Shown piece by piece: positions 7,873 to 16,559 of a stretch of 64,000 nucleotides of DNA; position 1 is the first letter of the stretch, and every line of letters starts with the position of its first letter. This DNA is from Erythrobacter sp. GTDB taxonomy: Bacteria; Pseudomonadota; Alphaproteobacteria; Sphingomonadales; Sphingomonadaceae. The notes under the pieces were generated by a model. It saw only the letters and a list, made by a program, of their open reading frames with translations, had not been told where the DNA came from and searched no databases. The DNA lies in NCBI GenBank assembly GCA_002695185.1, contig NZOF01000045.1, forward strand, positions 1 through 64,000, read 5' to 3'. Both the position numbers and the translations under genes were made by a program.

Positions 7873-9911
7873 CCAAGACCGTCCCTTCCGTTTCTGTCAG
7901 CTATGCGCAGAATGGTGCCTCCACCAAATCGAACGAACTGGGCATGCGCCCGATGCAGGAACGCGCCTTCGAGAAGCGGGGCGAGCAATATCTGCTGATT
8001 AAGTCGCCGCCGGCATCGGGCAAGAGCCGCGCGCTCATGTTCATCGCGCTCGACAAGCTGACCAATCAGGATCTGCGCCAAGCAATCATCGTGGTGCCGG
8101 AAAAAAGCATCGGCTCCAGCTTCAATGACGAACCGCTCAGGCAGTATGGCTTCTGGACGGACTGGCATGTGGAACCCCGCTGGAACCTGTGCAACGCGCC
8201 GGGCACCGATGGCGGCAAGGTCAATGCGCTGGGCAGCTTTCTGGAAAGCGATGACAAGGTGCTGGTCTGCACCCATGCGACCTTCCGGTTTGCTGTCGAT
8301 AAATTCGGGGTGGAAGCCTTCGACAATCGCCTGATCGCAGTGGACGAATTCCACCACGTCTCCGCCAATCCGGACAACAGGCTGGGCACGCATCTGGGCG
8401 AACTGATTGCGCGCGACAAGGTGCATATCGTCGCCATGACCGGCTCGTACTTTCGCGGCGACGCAGAAGCCGTGCTGGCCCCGCAGGACGAGGCGCGTTT
8501 CGACAGCGTGACCTACACCTATTACGAGCAGCTCAACGGCTATGAGCATCTGAAAAGCCTCGATATCGGCTATTTCTTCTATTCCGGCCCCTATTCCGAC
8601 AGCATCCTGGAGGTGCTCGACCCGGCGGAAAAGACCATCATCCACATCCCCAGCGTCAATTCGCGCGAAAGCACTAAGGACAAGCATCGGGAAGTGGAGC
8701 ATATCATCGAGGAGTTGGGCGATTGGCTGGGCACCGACGATGCGACCGGGTTCCAGCTGGTCAGGACGGCAGACGGGCGCACCTTGCGGATTGCCGACCT
8801 AGTCGACGACGATCCGGGCAAGCGCGATCGCGTATCGGCGGCGCTGAAGGACGCCAGCCAGAAGAACAACCGCGATCATGTCGACATCATCATCGCGCTG
8901 GGCATGGCTAAGGAGGGTTTCGACTGGATCTGGTGCCAGCACGCTCTGACTGTTGGCTATCGGGCCAGCCTGACCGAAATCGTCCAGATCATCGGCCGCG
9001 CCACCCGCGATGCGCCGGGCAAGGCGCGCGCCCGCTTCACAAACCTGATCGCCGAACCTGATGCTGCGGAATCCGTGGTGACTGAGGCGATCAACGACAC
9101 ACTGAAAGCCATCGCTGCCAGCCTGCTGATGGAACAGGTTCTTGCCCCGCGTTTCGAGTTCAAGCCCAAGACCCCGACCAGCCAGGCAGACCCCGATTTC
9201 GACTATGGCGAAGCCGGATACGACAAGGATCGCTGCAATGTCGGCTTCAACGAGGAGCGCGGCACTTACCAGATCGAAATCAAGGGGCTGGCCGAACCCA
9301 AGAGCCCCGAAGCAGAACGCATTTGCCGGGAGGATCTGAATGAGGTGATCGCCACCTTCGTGCAGGACAAACGCTCGATCGAGCGTGGCCTGTTCGATGA
9401 GGAGCTGGTTCCTGAGGAACTCACGCAGGTGCGTTTGGGCAAGATCATCAAGGACAAGTACCCGGAGCTGGATGACGAAGATCAGGAAGCGGTACGCCAG
9501 CACGCCATCGCTGCTCTGAATCTCACTCAGCAGGCAGCGCGTATTGCCGCTGGCGATGACAAGGAACAGGGAGCCAATACCGCCCTGATCGACGGTGTGC
9601 GCAAATTCGCGATGGATGTGCGTGAGCTCGACATCGATCTGATCGACCGGATCAACCCGTTCGGCGAAGCCTACGCCATCCTCGCCAAAACCATGAGCGA
9701 GGACAGCCTGAAGCAGGTCGCCGCAGCCATTTCCGCCAAGCGCACCAGCCTGACGCCTGAAGAGGCGAAGGAATTGGCAGTGCGTGCGGTCCGCTTCAAG
9801 AAGGAACGCGGGCGCCTGCCGTCGATCAGCTCGGCCGACGCCTGGGAAAAGCGAATGGCCGAAGGCGCAGCAGCATTTGTCCGGTTCAAGGATGAGGGCC
9901 GCTATGAGTGA
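7869..9911 (+). CDS. DEAD/DEAH-type SF2 helicase of the restriction-like cluster
   Basis: 680 residues. Motif I is SPPASGKSR at about 46-54, motif II is VDEFHH near 158-163 (DEFH instead of DEAH), motif III is MTGSY near 190, motif V is GMAKEGFDW near 345, and motif VI is QIIGRATRD near 373-381. The C-terminal 250 residues are helical and acidic, with no nuclease motif that I can see. Such helicases act as translocases in type I and type III restriction and related defence systems. Here it sits directly before, and overlaps, a GIY-YIG nuclease gene, suggesting a translocase-nuclease pair. Confidence 0.9.
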   Translation: MTKTVPSVSVSYAQNGASTKSNELGMRPMQERAFEKRGEQYLLIKSPPASGKSRALMFIALDKLTNQDLRQAIIVVPEKSIGSSFNDEPLRQYGFWTDWHVEPRWNLCNAPGTDGGKVNALGSFLESDDKVLVCTHATFRFAVDKFGVEAFDNRLIAVDEFHHVSANPDNRLGTHLGELIARDKVHIVAMTGSYFRGDAEAVLAPQDEARFDSVTYTYYEQLNGYEHLKSLDIGYFFYSGPYSDSILEVLDPAEKTIIHIPSVNSRESTKDKHREVEHIIEELGDWLGTDDATGFQLVRTADGRTLRIADLVDDDPGKRDRVSAALKDASQKNNRDHVDIIIALGMAKEGFDWIWCQHALTVGYRASLTEIVQIIGRATRDAPGKARARFTNLIAEPDAAESVVTEAINDTLKAIAASLLMEQVLAPRFEFKPKTPTSQADPDFDYGEAGYDKDRCNVGFNEERGTYQIEIKGLAEPKSPEAERICREDLNEVIATFVQDKRSIERGLFDEELVPEELTQVRLGKIIKDKYPELDDEDQEAVRQHAIAALNLTQQAARIAAGDDKEQGANTALIDGVRKFAMDVRELDIDLIDRINPFGEAYAILAKTMSEDSLKQVAAAISAKRTSLTPEEAKELAVRAVRFKKERGRLPSISSADAWEKRMAEGAAAFVRFKDEGRYE

Positions 9912-11112
9912 CCTCGATCTCAACGACCTGCGCAATGAGTTGGCGGATTTTGCCCAGCCCGAAAAGAAGGTTCAGCGTTCAGCCAAGGAAGAGCGAGTCA
10001 TCGCGGGTTTCGAGGAGATCCAGCGTTTCGTCGATCAGAACGGCCGCGCACCGCAGCATGGCGAGCAGCGGGATATTTTCGAGCGGCTCTACGCGGTCCG
10101 CCTGGATCGCCTGCGCGGCCTGTGCGAATATCACGACCTCCTGACGCCCCTCGATCATCAGGGTCTTTTGGCGGCAGCAGAACCCACCCCATCGGCTCCA
10201 GCAGAAGACATGGACGATGATGAACTGCTTGCCGAACTCGATGGCGCGGCGGGCAGCTCCGATATCACACAGCTACGCCATGTCCGCTCCGCGACAGAAA
10301 AACGCGCCGCCGAGGAGATTGCCAACCGCGAACGGTGCGAAGACTTCGACCAGTTCAAGCCGCTATTCGATGCTGTGCAGGCCGATCTTGATTCCGGGAC
10401 CAGAACCACGCGCCCCTTCGTCAAGGATTCCGGGTTCCTGAAGGCAGATATCGGCCAGGGGCAGTTCTTCATCCTCGGCGGCCAGATTGCCTATGTCGCC
10501 AACGTCGGTGAGCCTATCAAAGCTCCCAATGGTGAGGCCGATGCGCGGTTGCGTGTGATCTATTCCAACGAGACCGAGAGCGACCTGCTACTTCGTTCAC
10601 TGCAGCGGGCACTTTACAAGGACGAAGCTGGTCGCCGCATCACCGAACCAACTGCCGGCCCGCTTTTCGCCAGCGAAAACGACGAGGAGGATTTAGCCAG
10701 CGGGACAATCTACGTTCTGCGGAGCAAATCAGACGACCCTCGCGTCGCACAGCATCGGAACGTGCTTCACAAGATTGGGGTGACTGGTGGCCAGGTCGAT
10801 AAGCGGATCGCCAATGCAAAGCTGGATCCGACATTCCTGATGGCCGATGTCGAAATCATCGCCACCTATGAGCTGTTCAACATCAACCGCTCAAAGCTGG
10901 AAAAGCTGATCCACCGACTGTTCGGTCGAGCCAGGCTGAACATCGAGATTCAGGATCGCTTCGGCCATCAGGTCACCCCGCGCGAATGGTTTCTTGTCCC
11001 GCTCTTCGTCATCGATGAGGCCGTAGAGAAGATCAAAGACGGCTCGATCACTCAATTTTCCTACGATCCGGATGCGGCAAAACTAGTAGGCAGACCAATG
11101 GGTTCGAGCTAA
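9904..11112 (+). CDS. GIY-YIG nuclease (T5orf172/MUG113-like) of the restriction-like cluster
   Basis: 402 residues starting at ATG 9904, eight bases inside the helicase gene; a longer in-frame extension exists but overlaps the helicase far more. The N-terminal 60 residues are helical, 95-115 are Asp/Glu-rich. The nuclease core is C-terminal: GTIYVLRSKSD near 267, VLHKIGVT near 288, Arg301, a catalytic-type Glu in KLEKLIHRLF near 333, and REWFLVP near 360. It most likely provides DNA cleavage for the helicase and methyltransferase encoded upstream (inference). It is the last gene of the cluster. Confidence 0.85.
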   Translation: MSDLDLNDLRNELADFAQPEKKVQRSAKEERVIAGFEEIQRFVDQNGRAPQHGEQRDIFERLYAVRLDRLRGLCEYHDLLTPLDHQGLLAAAEPTPSAPAEDMDDDELLAELDGAAGSSDITQLRHVRSATEKRAAEEIANRERCEDFDQFKPLFDAVQADLDSGTRTTRPFVKDSGFLKADIGQGQFFILGGQIAYVANVGEPIKAPNGEADARLRVIYSNETESDLLLRSLQRALYKDEAGRRITEPTAGPLFASENDEEDLASGTIYVLRSKSDDPRVAQHRNVLHKIGVTGGQVDKRIANAKLDPTFLMADVEIIATYELFNINRSKLEKLIHRLFGRARLNIEIQDRFGHQVTPREWFLVPLFVIDEAVEKIKDGSITQFSYDPDAAKLVGRPMGSS

Positions 11113-11232
11113 CCTCGATACACTGGATTGGCGTAAGGCCCCACATCGAAGCTAATGGTGGGATCTAGCATAATTCGGCGCGCCAGCTTCCGATCGAACT
11201 TAACGACTAGGCGATCGTTGGCTCATGCCAGA

Positions 11233-11604
11233 TCAACTACCCTGCACCTCATCGATCGCCGATAGTACGTCCACGAGTTGAGCGCGAAGGCTCGAAAGGC
11301 CAACTGCAAGCATAAGATCGCGCCGATCCGCCAGTTCAAGCACGGTCCGCAAAATCTGGTCGGAATGCCTCATCAGGATGACAAGATTGTCCGCGCTTGG
11401 GCTGTTCTTTCCATCGAACCAGTTTCGCACCGCCCGCTCGTTGGAGTTGGTCAGCTTCGCGACGGTTTTGACCGACGATGGCAGCTCACCAAATTCCTGT
11501 TTGAGCGCAAGTGCAAGCGCCCCGCTCAATGCCGATGGCGACAATTCCGGAAAAGTCTTTCCTGATTTCGACTGAAGACTTCGGTCCTTCTTCGTGAACG
11601 ACAT
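11233..11604 (-). CDS. Small helix-turn-helix-like regulatory protein
   Basis: 123 residues, transcribed away from the serine recombinase. The segment SVKTVAKLTNSNERAVRNWF followed by DGKNSPSADNLVILMRHSD has the layout of an HTH DNA-binding unit (helix, turn, recognition helix, basic link) like XRE-type repressors of mobile elements. The rest is helical. Divergent placement 74 bp from the recombinase start suggests it controls that operon. I cannot name the family more closely. Confidence 0.65.
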   Translation of the reverse strand: MSFTKKDRSLQSKSGKTFPELSPSALSGALALALKQEFGELPSSVKTVAKLTNSNERAVRNWFDGKNSPSADNLVILMRHSDQILRTVLELADRRDLMLAVGLSSLRAQLVDVLSAIDEVQGS

Positions 11605-11678
11605 ACCACTGAACTCCCAATAGATATTCGAGGGAATCGAAGGGTGTCATTCCGTGAGAAAATGAAAGTATCTGGCAG

Positions 11679-13247
11679 ATGCAGGCGGCCGAAGAAGGAC
11701 AAGACAAAGACCACGAAGGATCGCTAGTTCGAGCCGCGCAATATGTGCGCATGTCGACCGAGCATCAGAAATACTCGACCGAGAACCAGGCAGAGATCAT
11801 TGCGCAATATGCCGCGCGGCGCGGCTTTGAGATCGTCAAGACCTATGAGGATTCCGGCAAAAGCGGGCTGAAGCTCGAAGGGCGTTTGGCGCTGCAGCAA
11901 CTGATCGAGGATGTCCGATGCGGGGCAGCCGATTTCGAGGCTGTGCTCGTTTATGATGTGAGCCGCTGGGGCCGGTTTCAGGACGCCGACGAAAGCGCCT
12001 ATTATGAGTTCATCTGCCGTGAGGGCGGGATTACAGTTCACTATTGCGCGGAACAGTTCGAGAATGACGGAAGCCTTAGTGCTACCATCATCAAGAGCAT
12101 GAAGCGCGCGATGGCCGGCGAATACAGCCGGGAGCTGTCCGCCAAGGTCTTTACCGGACAATGCCGGTTAATACGGCTTGGCTATCGACAGGGTGGCCCG
12201 GCCGGCTTCGGCCTCAGACGCGTACTGGTCGACGAGCATGGCCGGGTGAAGGCCGAACTCGCTCGCGGCGAGCACAAGAGCCTGCAGACCGACCGGGTGA
12301 TTCTTCAACCCGGACCGCCGGAGGAGGTCGAGACGGTGCGTCGTCTATACCGCATGTTCGTCGTGCAGCAGCGTAGTGAAAGCGAGATCGCCGATGTACT
12401 CAACGCCGAGGGACTCCGGACCGACCTTGGGAGAGAATGGACACGCGGGACCGTCCACCAGATCCTGACCAACGAGAAATACATCGGCAACAATGTCTAC
12501 AACCGTATTTCCTACAAGCTGAAAGCAAAGCGTGTCGCCAATCCGCCCGACATGTGGGTGCGGCAGGATGGCGCTTTCGAGCCGATCGTCGAGCAGGATT
12601 TCTTCGACGCAGCCCAACGCATCATTCAGGAGCGCTCGCGCCGGTTCACCGATCAGGAATTGCTCGACCGCCTGTCACAATTGTTTGCCGACAAGGGGTG
12701 GCTGTCGGGCGTGGTTATCGACGAGATGGAGGACATGCCGTCGAGCTCGACATTCCGGCATCGCTTTGGAAGCCTGACCCGCGCCTATGAACTCGTCGGC
12801 TACACACCATCGCGCGATTACAGCTACATCGAGATCAATCGAGCGCTGCGTGCCATGCACCCCGAAATTGTCGCGTCGGTGATCGGTGAGATCGAGAAGC
12901 AGGGCGGCATTGTCGACCACGATCCCGTATCGGATCTCCTGCGGATCAACGAGGAGTTCACCGTCGCACTCGTTATCGCCCGCTGCCACGTCTCACCGTC
13001 AGGCGGTATGCGCTGGCAGGTTCGTTTCGATAGCGGTCTTCGTCCCGATCTTACTATCGCCATCCGGATGGAGGACGACAACCAGACGGTGCGCGATTAT
13101 TATCTATTCCCGTGGCTGGACCTCAACCGAACCCCGAAGCTACGCCTCGCGCCCGACAATGGCATCCTTCTCGATGCTTTCCGCTACGATAGCCTCGACG
13201 CTTTCGTCGAACTGACTCGTCGCACATCGCTGAGGAAGGCGGCATGA
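11679..13247 (+). CDS. Large serine recombinase (resolvase/invertase N-terminal, recombinase domain)
   Basis: 522 residues. The catalytic N-terminal domain starts QYVRMSTEHQ with nucleophile Ser26, followed by YEDSGKSGLKLEGR and LVYDVSRWGRF, all hallmarks of serine recombinases. The middle recombinase domain includes EWTRGTVHQILTNEKYIGN. The C-terminal 170 residues lack a zinc ribbon and look unlike phage integrases. It overlaps the first ParB-like gene by four bases. Such recombinases move DNA between attachment sites; here its partners are two partition-type proteins, so its target may be local. Start choice is uncertain by up to 15 codons. Confidence 0.9.
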   Translation: MQAAEEGQDKDHEGSLVRAAQYVRMSTEHQKYSTENQAEIIAQYAARRGFEIVKTYEDSGKSGLKLEGRLALQQLIEDVRCGAADFEAVLVYDVSRWGRFQDADESAYYEFICREGGITVHYCAEQFENDGSLSATIIKSMKRAMAGEYSRELSAKVFTGQCRLIRLGYRQGGPAGFGLRRVLVDEHGRVKAELARGEHKSLQTDRVILQPGPPEEVETVRRLYRMFVVQQRSESEIADVLNAEGLRTDLGREWTRGTVHQILTNEKYIGNNVYNRISYKLKAKRVANPPDMWVRQDGAFEPIVEQDFFDAAQRIIQERSRRFTDQELLDRLSQLFADKGWLSGVVIDEMEDMPSSSTFRHRFGSLTRAYELVGYTPSRDYSYIEINRALRAMHPEIVASVIGEIEKQGGIVDHDPVSDLLRINEEFTVALVIARCHVSPSGGMRWQVRFDSGLRPDLTIAIRMEDDNQTVRDYYLFPWLDLNRTPKLRLAPDNGILLDAFRYDSLDAFVELTRRTSLRKAA

Positions 13248-14128
13248 GCGACGCAAGCACCGAAATTCGTCAAGTTCCGATCGACCTCATCACCGTGCTC
13301 AATCCACGTGTGCGCAACAAGCGCGTGTTTCAGGAACTGGTCGACTCCATCGCCTCTCTTGGCCTCAAGAAGCCAATCACCGTCAGCCAGCGACCCGGAA
13401 AGAACCGCTACGATCTGGTCTGTGGTCAAGGCAGGCTCGAAGCATTCATCGCCCTCGGCGCCTCGGAAATCCCGGCCATGATCGTCGAAGCGAGCGAAGA
13501 GGATTGCTTTGTCATGAGCTTGGTCGAGAATTTGGCACGGCGCCAGCACAGCCCGCTCGAACTGGTCCACGGGATCGGAGAGCTGTCTCAGCGCGGCTAT
13601 TCGCACGCAGAAATTGCCAAGAAAGTCGGGTTCTCGGTCGACTATGTCGCTGCCATCTGTGTTCTGCTCGAGCAAGGTGAAGAAAAACTGATCAACGCGG
13701 TCGAGCGCGGCACCATTCCGCATTCGATCGCGATGGAGATCGCGAGAGCCAAGGAAGGCGAGGTCCAGAAGGCGCTCGCCGAAGCCTACGAGCAGAACAA
13801 GTTGCCTGGAAATCAGGTCCTCGCGATCCGGCAGATCATCGAGCAGCGTAAGGTGAGCGGCAAGCAGGTCCATCGCGGCTCGGGCAAGGATGTGCGAACG
13901 CGGCGGGTCAGTTCGGAAACCCTGATCCGCTCCTACCAGCGCGAAACCGAACGCCAGAAGCTCCTGATCAAGCGCGCTTTGCTGGCACGCAGCCGCCTGC
14001 TGTTCGTGTCCAATGCTCTTCGCCGCCTGCTTGCGGATGAGCACTTCGTGACCCTGATGCGAGCAGAAGGCATCACCTCGTTGCCCGAAGCACTGGCCGA
14101 GCGTGTTGGTACAGGGATTTCCCCATGA
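13244..14128 (+). CDS. ParB/RepB-like N-terminal domain protein (first of pair)
   Basis: 294 residues. The ParB N-terminal domain is clear: IDLITVLNPRVRNKRVFQEL, then LVCGQGRLEAFIALGASEIP (the arginine-containing nucleotide-binding loop, here GQGR rather than GERR), then VENLARRQHSPLELV. An HTH follows at about 125-150 (YSHAEIAKKVGFSVDYVAAI). It overlaps both neighbours by four bases (ATGA), so the three proteins are made together. No ParA is nearby on this strand. Whether it loads on DNA as a CTP clamp or assists the recombinase cannot be decided from sequence. Confidence 0.85.
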   Translation: MSDASTEIRQVPIDLITVLNPRVRNKRVFQELVDSIASLGLKKPITVSQRPGKNRYDLVCGQGRLEAFIALGASEIPAMIVEASEEDCFVMSLVENLARRQHSPLELVHGIGELSQRGYSHAEIAKKVGFSVDYVAAICVLLEQGEEKLINAVERGTIPHSIAMEIARAKEGEVQKALAEAYEQNKLPGNQVLAIRQIIEQRKVSGKQVHRGSGKDVRTRRVSSETLIRSYQRETERQKLLIKRALLARSRLLFVSNALRRLLADEHFVTLMRAEGITSLPEALAERVGTGISP

Positions 14129-15027
14129 CCAAGCCGATCAAGATCGCATTCGATCAGGATGTGATCACCCTTCCGATCGAGAAGCTGTTGCCAACAAAGG
14201 CGCTGCCGAAGACACTTCAGCAGAGCGTCAAATACAGCCGTATTTCCGCTTCGATCAGCGAAGTCGGTATCATCGAGCCGTTATCGGTCGCGCGTCAGAA
14301 GGGTGGAGCCTATCTCCTTCTCGACGGACACGTGCGGCTCGCGGCCTTGCGCGAACAGGGGATTAGCGAGGTGCCCTGCATCATCGCGCATGACGACGAA
14401 TCCTTCACCTATAACAAGCGGGTCAATCGGCTTGCGGTGATCCAGGAGCATTACATGATCGTCCGCGCGCTCGATCGCGGTGTTTCAGAGGAGAAGCTCG
14501 CGCGCGCACTCAATGTCGACATCAAGGTGATCCGCAACCGGCGCCATCTCTTGCGAGGCATAAGCGACGACGTCGCCGAGTTGCTGAAGGACAAGCAGGT
14601 TGGCCACGTCGCTTTCCAGAAGCTGCGCAAGATGAAACCACTCCGCCAGCTTGAAGTGGCGGAGCTGATGGTCTCTGCGAACAACTTCACCTCCTCCTAT
14701 GCGAAGGCCCTGCTCGCAACGACCAAACCGGAAGACCTCCTCAATCCTGACGAACAGCGCAAGGCGACGGGCCTATCGACCGAACAGATGGAGCGATTGG
14801 AGCGGGAAATGTCCGAGCTCAGTACCGACTATAAGGAACTGGAGATGTCCTACGGCGACGACATGCTCGTGCTGGTCGTGGCATCGGGGTTCCTCGAACG
14901 CCTGCTTGGCAAGCGCGAGATCGAGCGGTTTCTCGAAACTCGCCACCCCGAAATCTTGGAGAATTTCAGGTCAGTTGTTCAGGCAACTTCGCTTGACCAA
15001 TCGACAGCGACTGGCCGTGCGACCTAG
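14125..15027 (+). CDS. RepB-like partition protein (second of pair)
   Basis: 300 residues, a diverged relative of its upstream neighbour. ParB-type motifs are YLLLDGHVRLAALREQGI (GHVR in place of GERR) and, later, an HTH region KLARALNVDIKVIRNRRHLL. The C-terminal part (about 200-290) matches the RepB C-terminal pattern seen in plasmid partition proteins, including EREMSELSTDYKELEMSYGD. Encoded last in the serine recombinase-ParB-RepB trio, overlapping by ATGA. A perfect inverted repeat lies about 140 bp downstream and is a candidate binding site. Confidence 0.82.
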   Translation: MTKPIKIAFDQDVITLPIEKLLPTKALPKTLQQSVKYSRISASISEVGIIEPLSVARQKGGAYLLLDGHVRLAALREQGISEVPCIIAHDDESFTYNKRVNRLAVIQEHYMIVRALDRGVSEEKLARALNVDIKVIRNRRHLLRGISDDVAELLKDKQVGHVAFQKLRKMKPLRQLEVAELMVSANNFTSSYAKALLATTKPEDLLNPDEQRKATGLSTEQMERLEREMSELSTDYKELEMSYGDDMLVLVVASGFLERLLGKREIERFLETRHPEILENFRSVVQATSLDQSTATGRAT

Positions 15028-15163
15028 CACGATGGGGACCCGGACCCGACAAGCGCGGGGACCGCAGGAGACGCCGCACTGTGGGGCGGATCGAGCGCGG
15101 CGTTGGGAATGGCGGCGAACCCGCAGGAAGCCCACCACAAGTCCGATAGGACTTGGCGGAAAG

Positions 15164-15193
15164 GTGTGCCGGACTTGCTCGGGTCCGGCACAC
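15164..15193. repeat. Perfect 11-bp inverted repeat after the ParB-like genes
   Basis: GTGTGCCGGAC at 15164-15174 and its exact complement at 15183-15193 flank an eight-base loop. No T-run follows on either strand, so it is not an ordinary intrinsic terminator. It sits in a 268-bp gene-free stretch (15028-15295) where I see nothing else clear. Candidate roles: centromere-like ParB/RepB site or recombinase target. Confidence 0.6.
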
Positions 15194-15295
15194 ATGGTGC
15201 GGAGTATTCTAATCAGATCATATTTCAGCTTCCGATCCGATTGCAGCAATCGCCGCCGTTATAGAAGGAAGCCTGAGACGATCGGACTGCCAAGG

Positions 15296-15829
15296 TTAGT
15301 CTGAGCCTCTTCTTTCGCGGAATGCGTCAAGCATCGGGGGCCGATGGAGGCACTCATCAAAGCGGAACGGTCGAGTTTGTAAGGGGGAAACGCTTCTAGC
15401 ATCCTCATGCGCCGGGTTCAGGAGAACGACATCTGCTTCGGGGAGAACTTTGGATCGAACTGCCAATAGCAGTGAGTTGCGATTGACGATCCAATCATCA
15501 ACAAGCGTCTTAATCTCACCCTCGGCCAAACCATCGGGCGCGCGCTCCGGTCTTGAGTCAATATTCGTCCAACCAAGAGTGAGATCGTTCGGTGCTTCGT
15601 CGAGGCGATCAAGCCAATACCTAAGAGCGATCAAGACCGCAGCCCCGGCTTCACTGGCAAGGCTGACTACTGGCAGACCCGGAGAAGAGTATCGCCCGCC
15701 CGACAGCTCGGCACCTTTTCCATCCAACGTCTGATGACCTAATCGTGTTAGCCGCCACAACCTCATGTCCGCCAATATGACGTTTCCATTCGAAAGCTGC
15801 CAGTCTGCATTCAACCCACTCTCAGACAT
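15296..15829 (-). CDS. RES-domain protein (toxin type), apparently without its antitoxin
   Basis: 177 residues with the RES signature: LWRLTR (the Arg), GKGAELSGGRYSSPGLPVVS, a conserved Glu in SLASEAGAAVLIAL, the Ser in VNRNSLLLAVRS, and NPAHEDA near the end. Family members are NAD-degrading toxins normally paired with an upstream Xre/DUF2384 antitoxin. In the 280 bp upstream on this strand I find no such gene, and none downstream. It may be an orphan, be controlled by an unfamiliar partner, or be degenerate in activity. Confidence 0.82.
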   Translation of the reverse strand: MSESGLNADWQLSNGNVILADMRLWRLTRLGHQTLDGKGAELSGGRYSSPGLPVVSLASEAGAAVLIALRYWLDRLDEAPNDLTLGWTNIDSRPERAPDGLAEGEIKTLVDDWIVNRNSLLLAVRSKVLPEADVVLLNPAHEDARSVSPLQTRPFRFDECLHRPPMLDAFRERRGSD

Positions 15830-15941
15830 CGCGCTTCGCGCTCACTCAGACTGGAACCTGTCCGGATACTACCGTCGCATAACAGCCTTCACCTAAACGA
15901 CGATCTCGGATAATTGGAACACGCCCGTCGGTCAGTCCCGC

Positions 15942-16070
15942 GGGTGAGGCTTAGTAACCTCGCAATCTTGCGACCGGTCGAACCAGTTTCGGCCGGGTGG
16001 CTGTCGCGCATGTCCAAGGTTCTGCCCAAAGGCGGCAGCGCCTGTGCGCAAGTCCAGGTTACTAACACCC
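15942..16070. repeat. Inverted repeat pair between the RES gene and a secreted-protein gene
   Basis: TTAGTAACCT at 15951-15960 is matched by its complement at 16056-16065; in both arms a GGGTG follows outward, separated by four extra bases on the left. The interval holds no convincing gene. It could be the remnant of a small transposable element or a recombinase site. Confidence 0.35.
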
Positions 16071-16109
16071 GGCTCGGGTCCGCCTCTCAGTTAATTTGGA
16101 GGCGCCAAA

Positions 16110-16559
16110 GTGAAGACCGCACGAAATCTCTGGGCAACACCGTTTTTCTTGTGGTCCGCGCACACCGCGCTCTTTGCGGCCGACGCGCTACCCGATCCAC
16201 AAAGTGCCTGCCAAATCATTATCGAGTACGACCCTGCGTATAAGGAGGCTGTTGAGTCAGCGCTCTCAAACCTCGATCAATACGAGGAATTATGCGCCTT
16301 CCTCGAAGCACAGAATTTATACGTCGATCTGCGAGGTACCAGCGGCATCCTAGAAGACAGAGCTTATGCGTGGGCGCTCGTGACCCTCGCAAATCGCGAG
16401 ACCAACGCGACTGTAGGCGGACATCAGACGGTGACTTTGCTCGGGAGCCCAGCAGATAGCGTCGAAGAACGACGAGTACTTTTCGCCGTCATGGAACGAG
16501 CGCTGGAAATCGCCGCCGATGGCCCGGCACGCTTCGTATCTGAAAGAGATCCGCGCTGA
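16110..16559 (+). CDS. Predicted exported protein, unknown
   Basis: 149 residues from a GTG preceded by a GGAGG-like site. The N-terminus MKTARNLWATPFFLWSAHTA then LFAADALPDP looks like a signal peptide with cleavage near residue 24-26. The mature part is acidic, with a periodic helical region around SALSNLDQYEELCAFLEAQN. I do not recognise a family. It overlaps the YbjQ-like gene by one base (TGATG), so the two form a small operon. Confidence 0.55.
   Translation: MKTARNLWATPFFLWSAHTALFAADALPDPQSACQIIIEYDPAYKEAVESALSNLDQYEELCAFLEAQNLYVDLRGTSGILEDRAYAWALVTLANRETNATVGGHQTVTLLGSPADSVEERRVLFAVMERALEIAADGPARFVSERDPR

Noticed and set aside
15914..16243. 109-residue plus-strand frame
   Set aside because: It crosses the inverted repeat pair and overlaps the better-supported exported protein in another frame.
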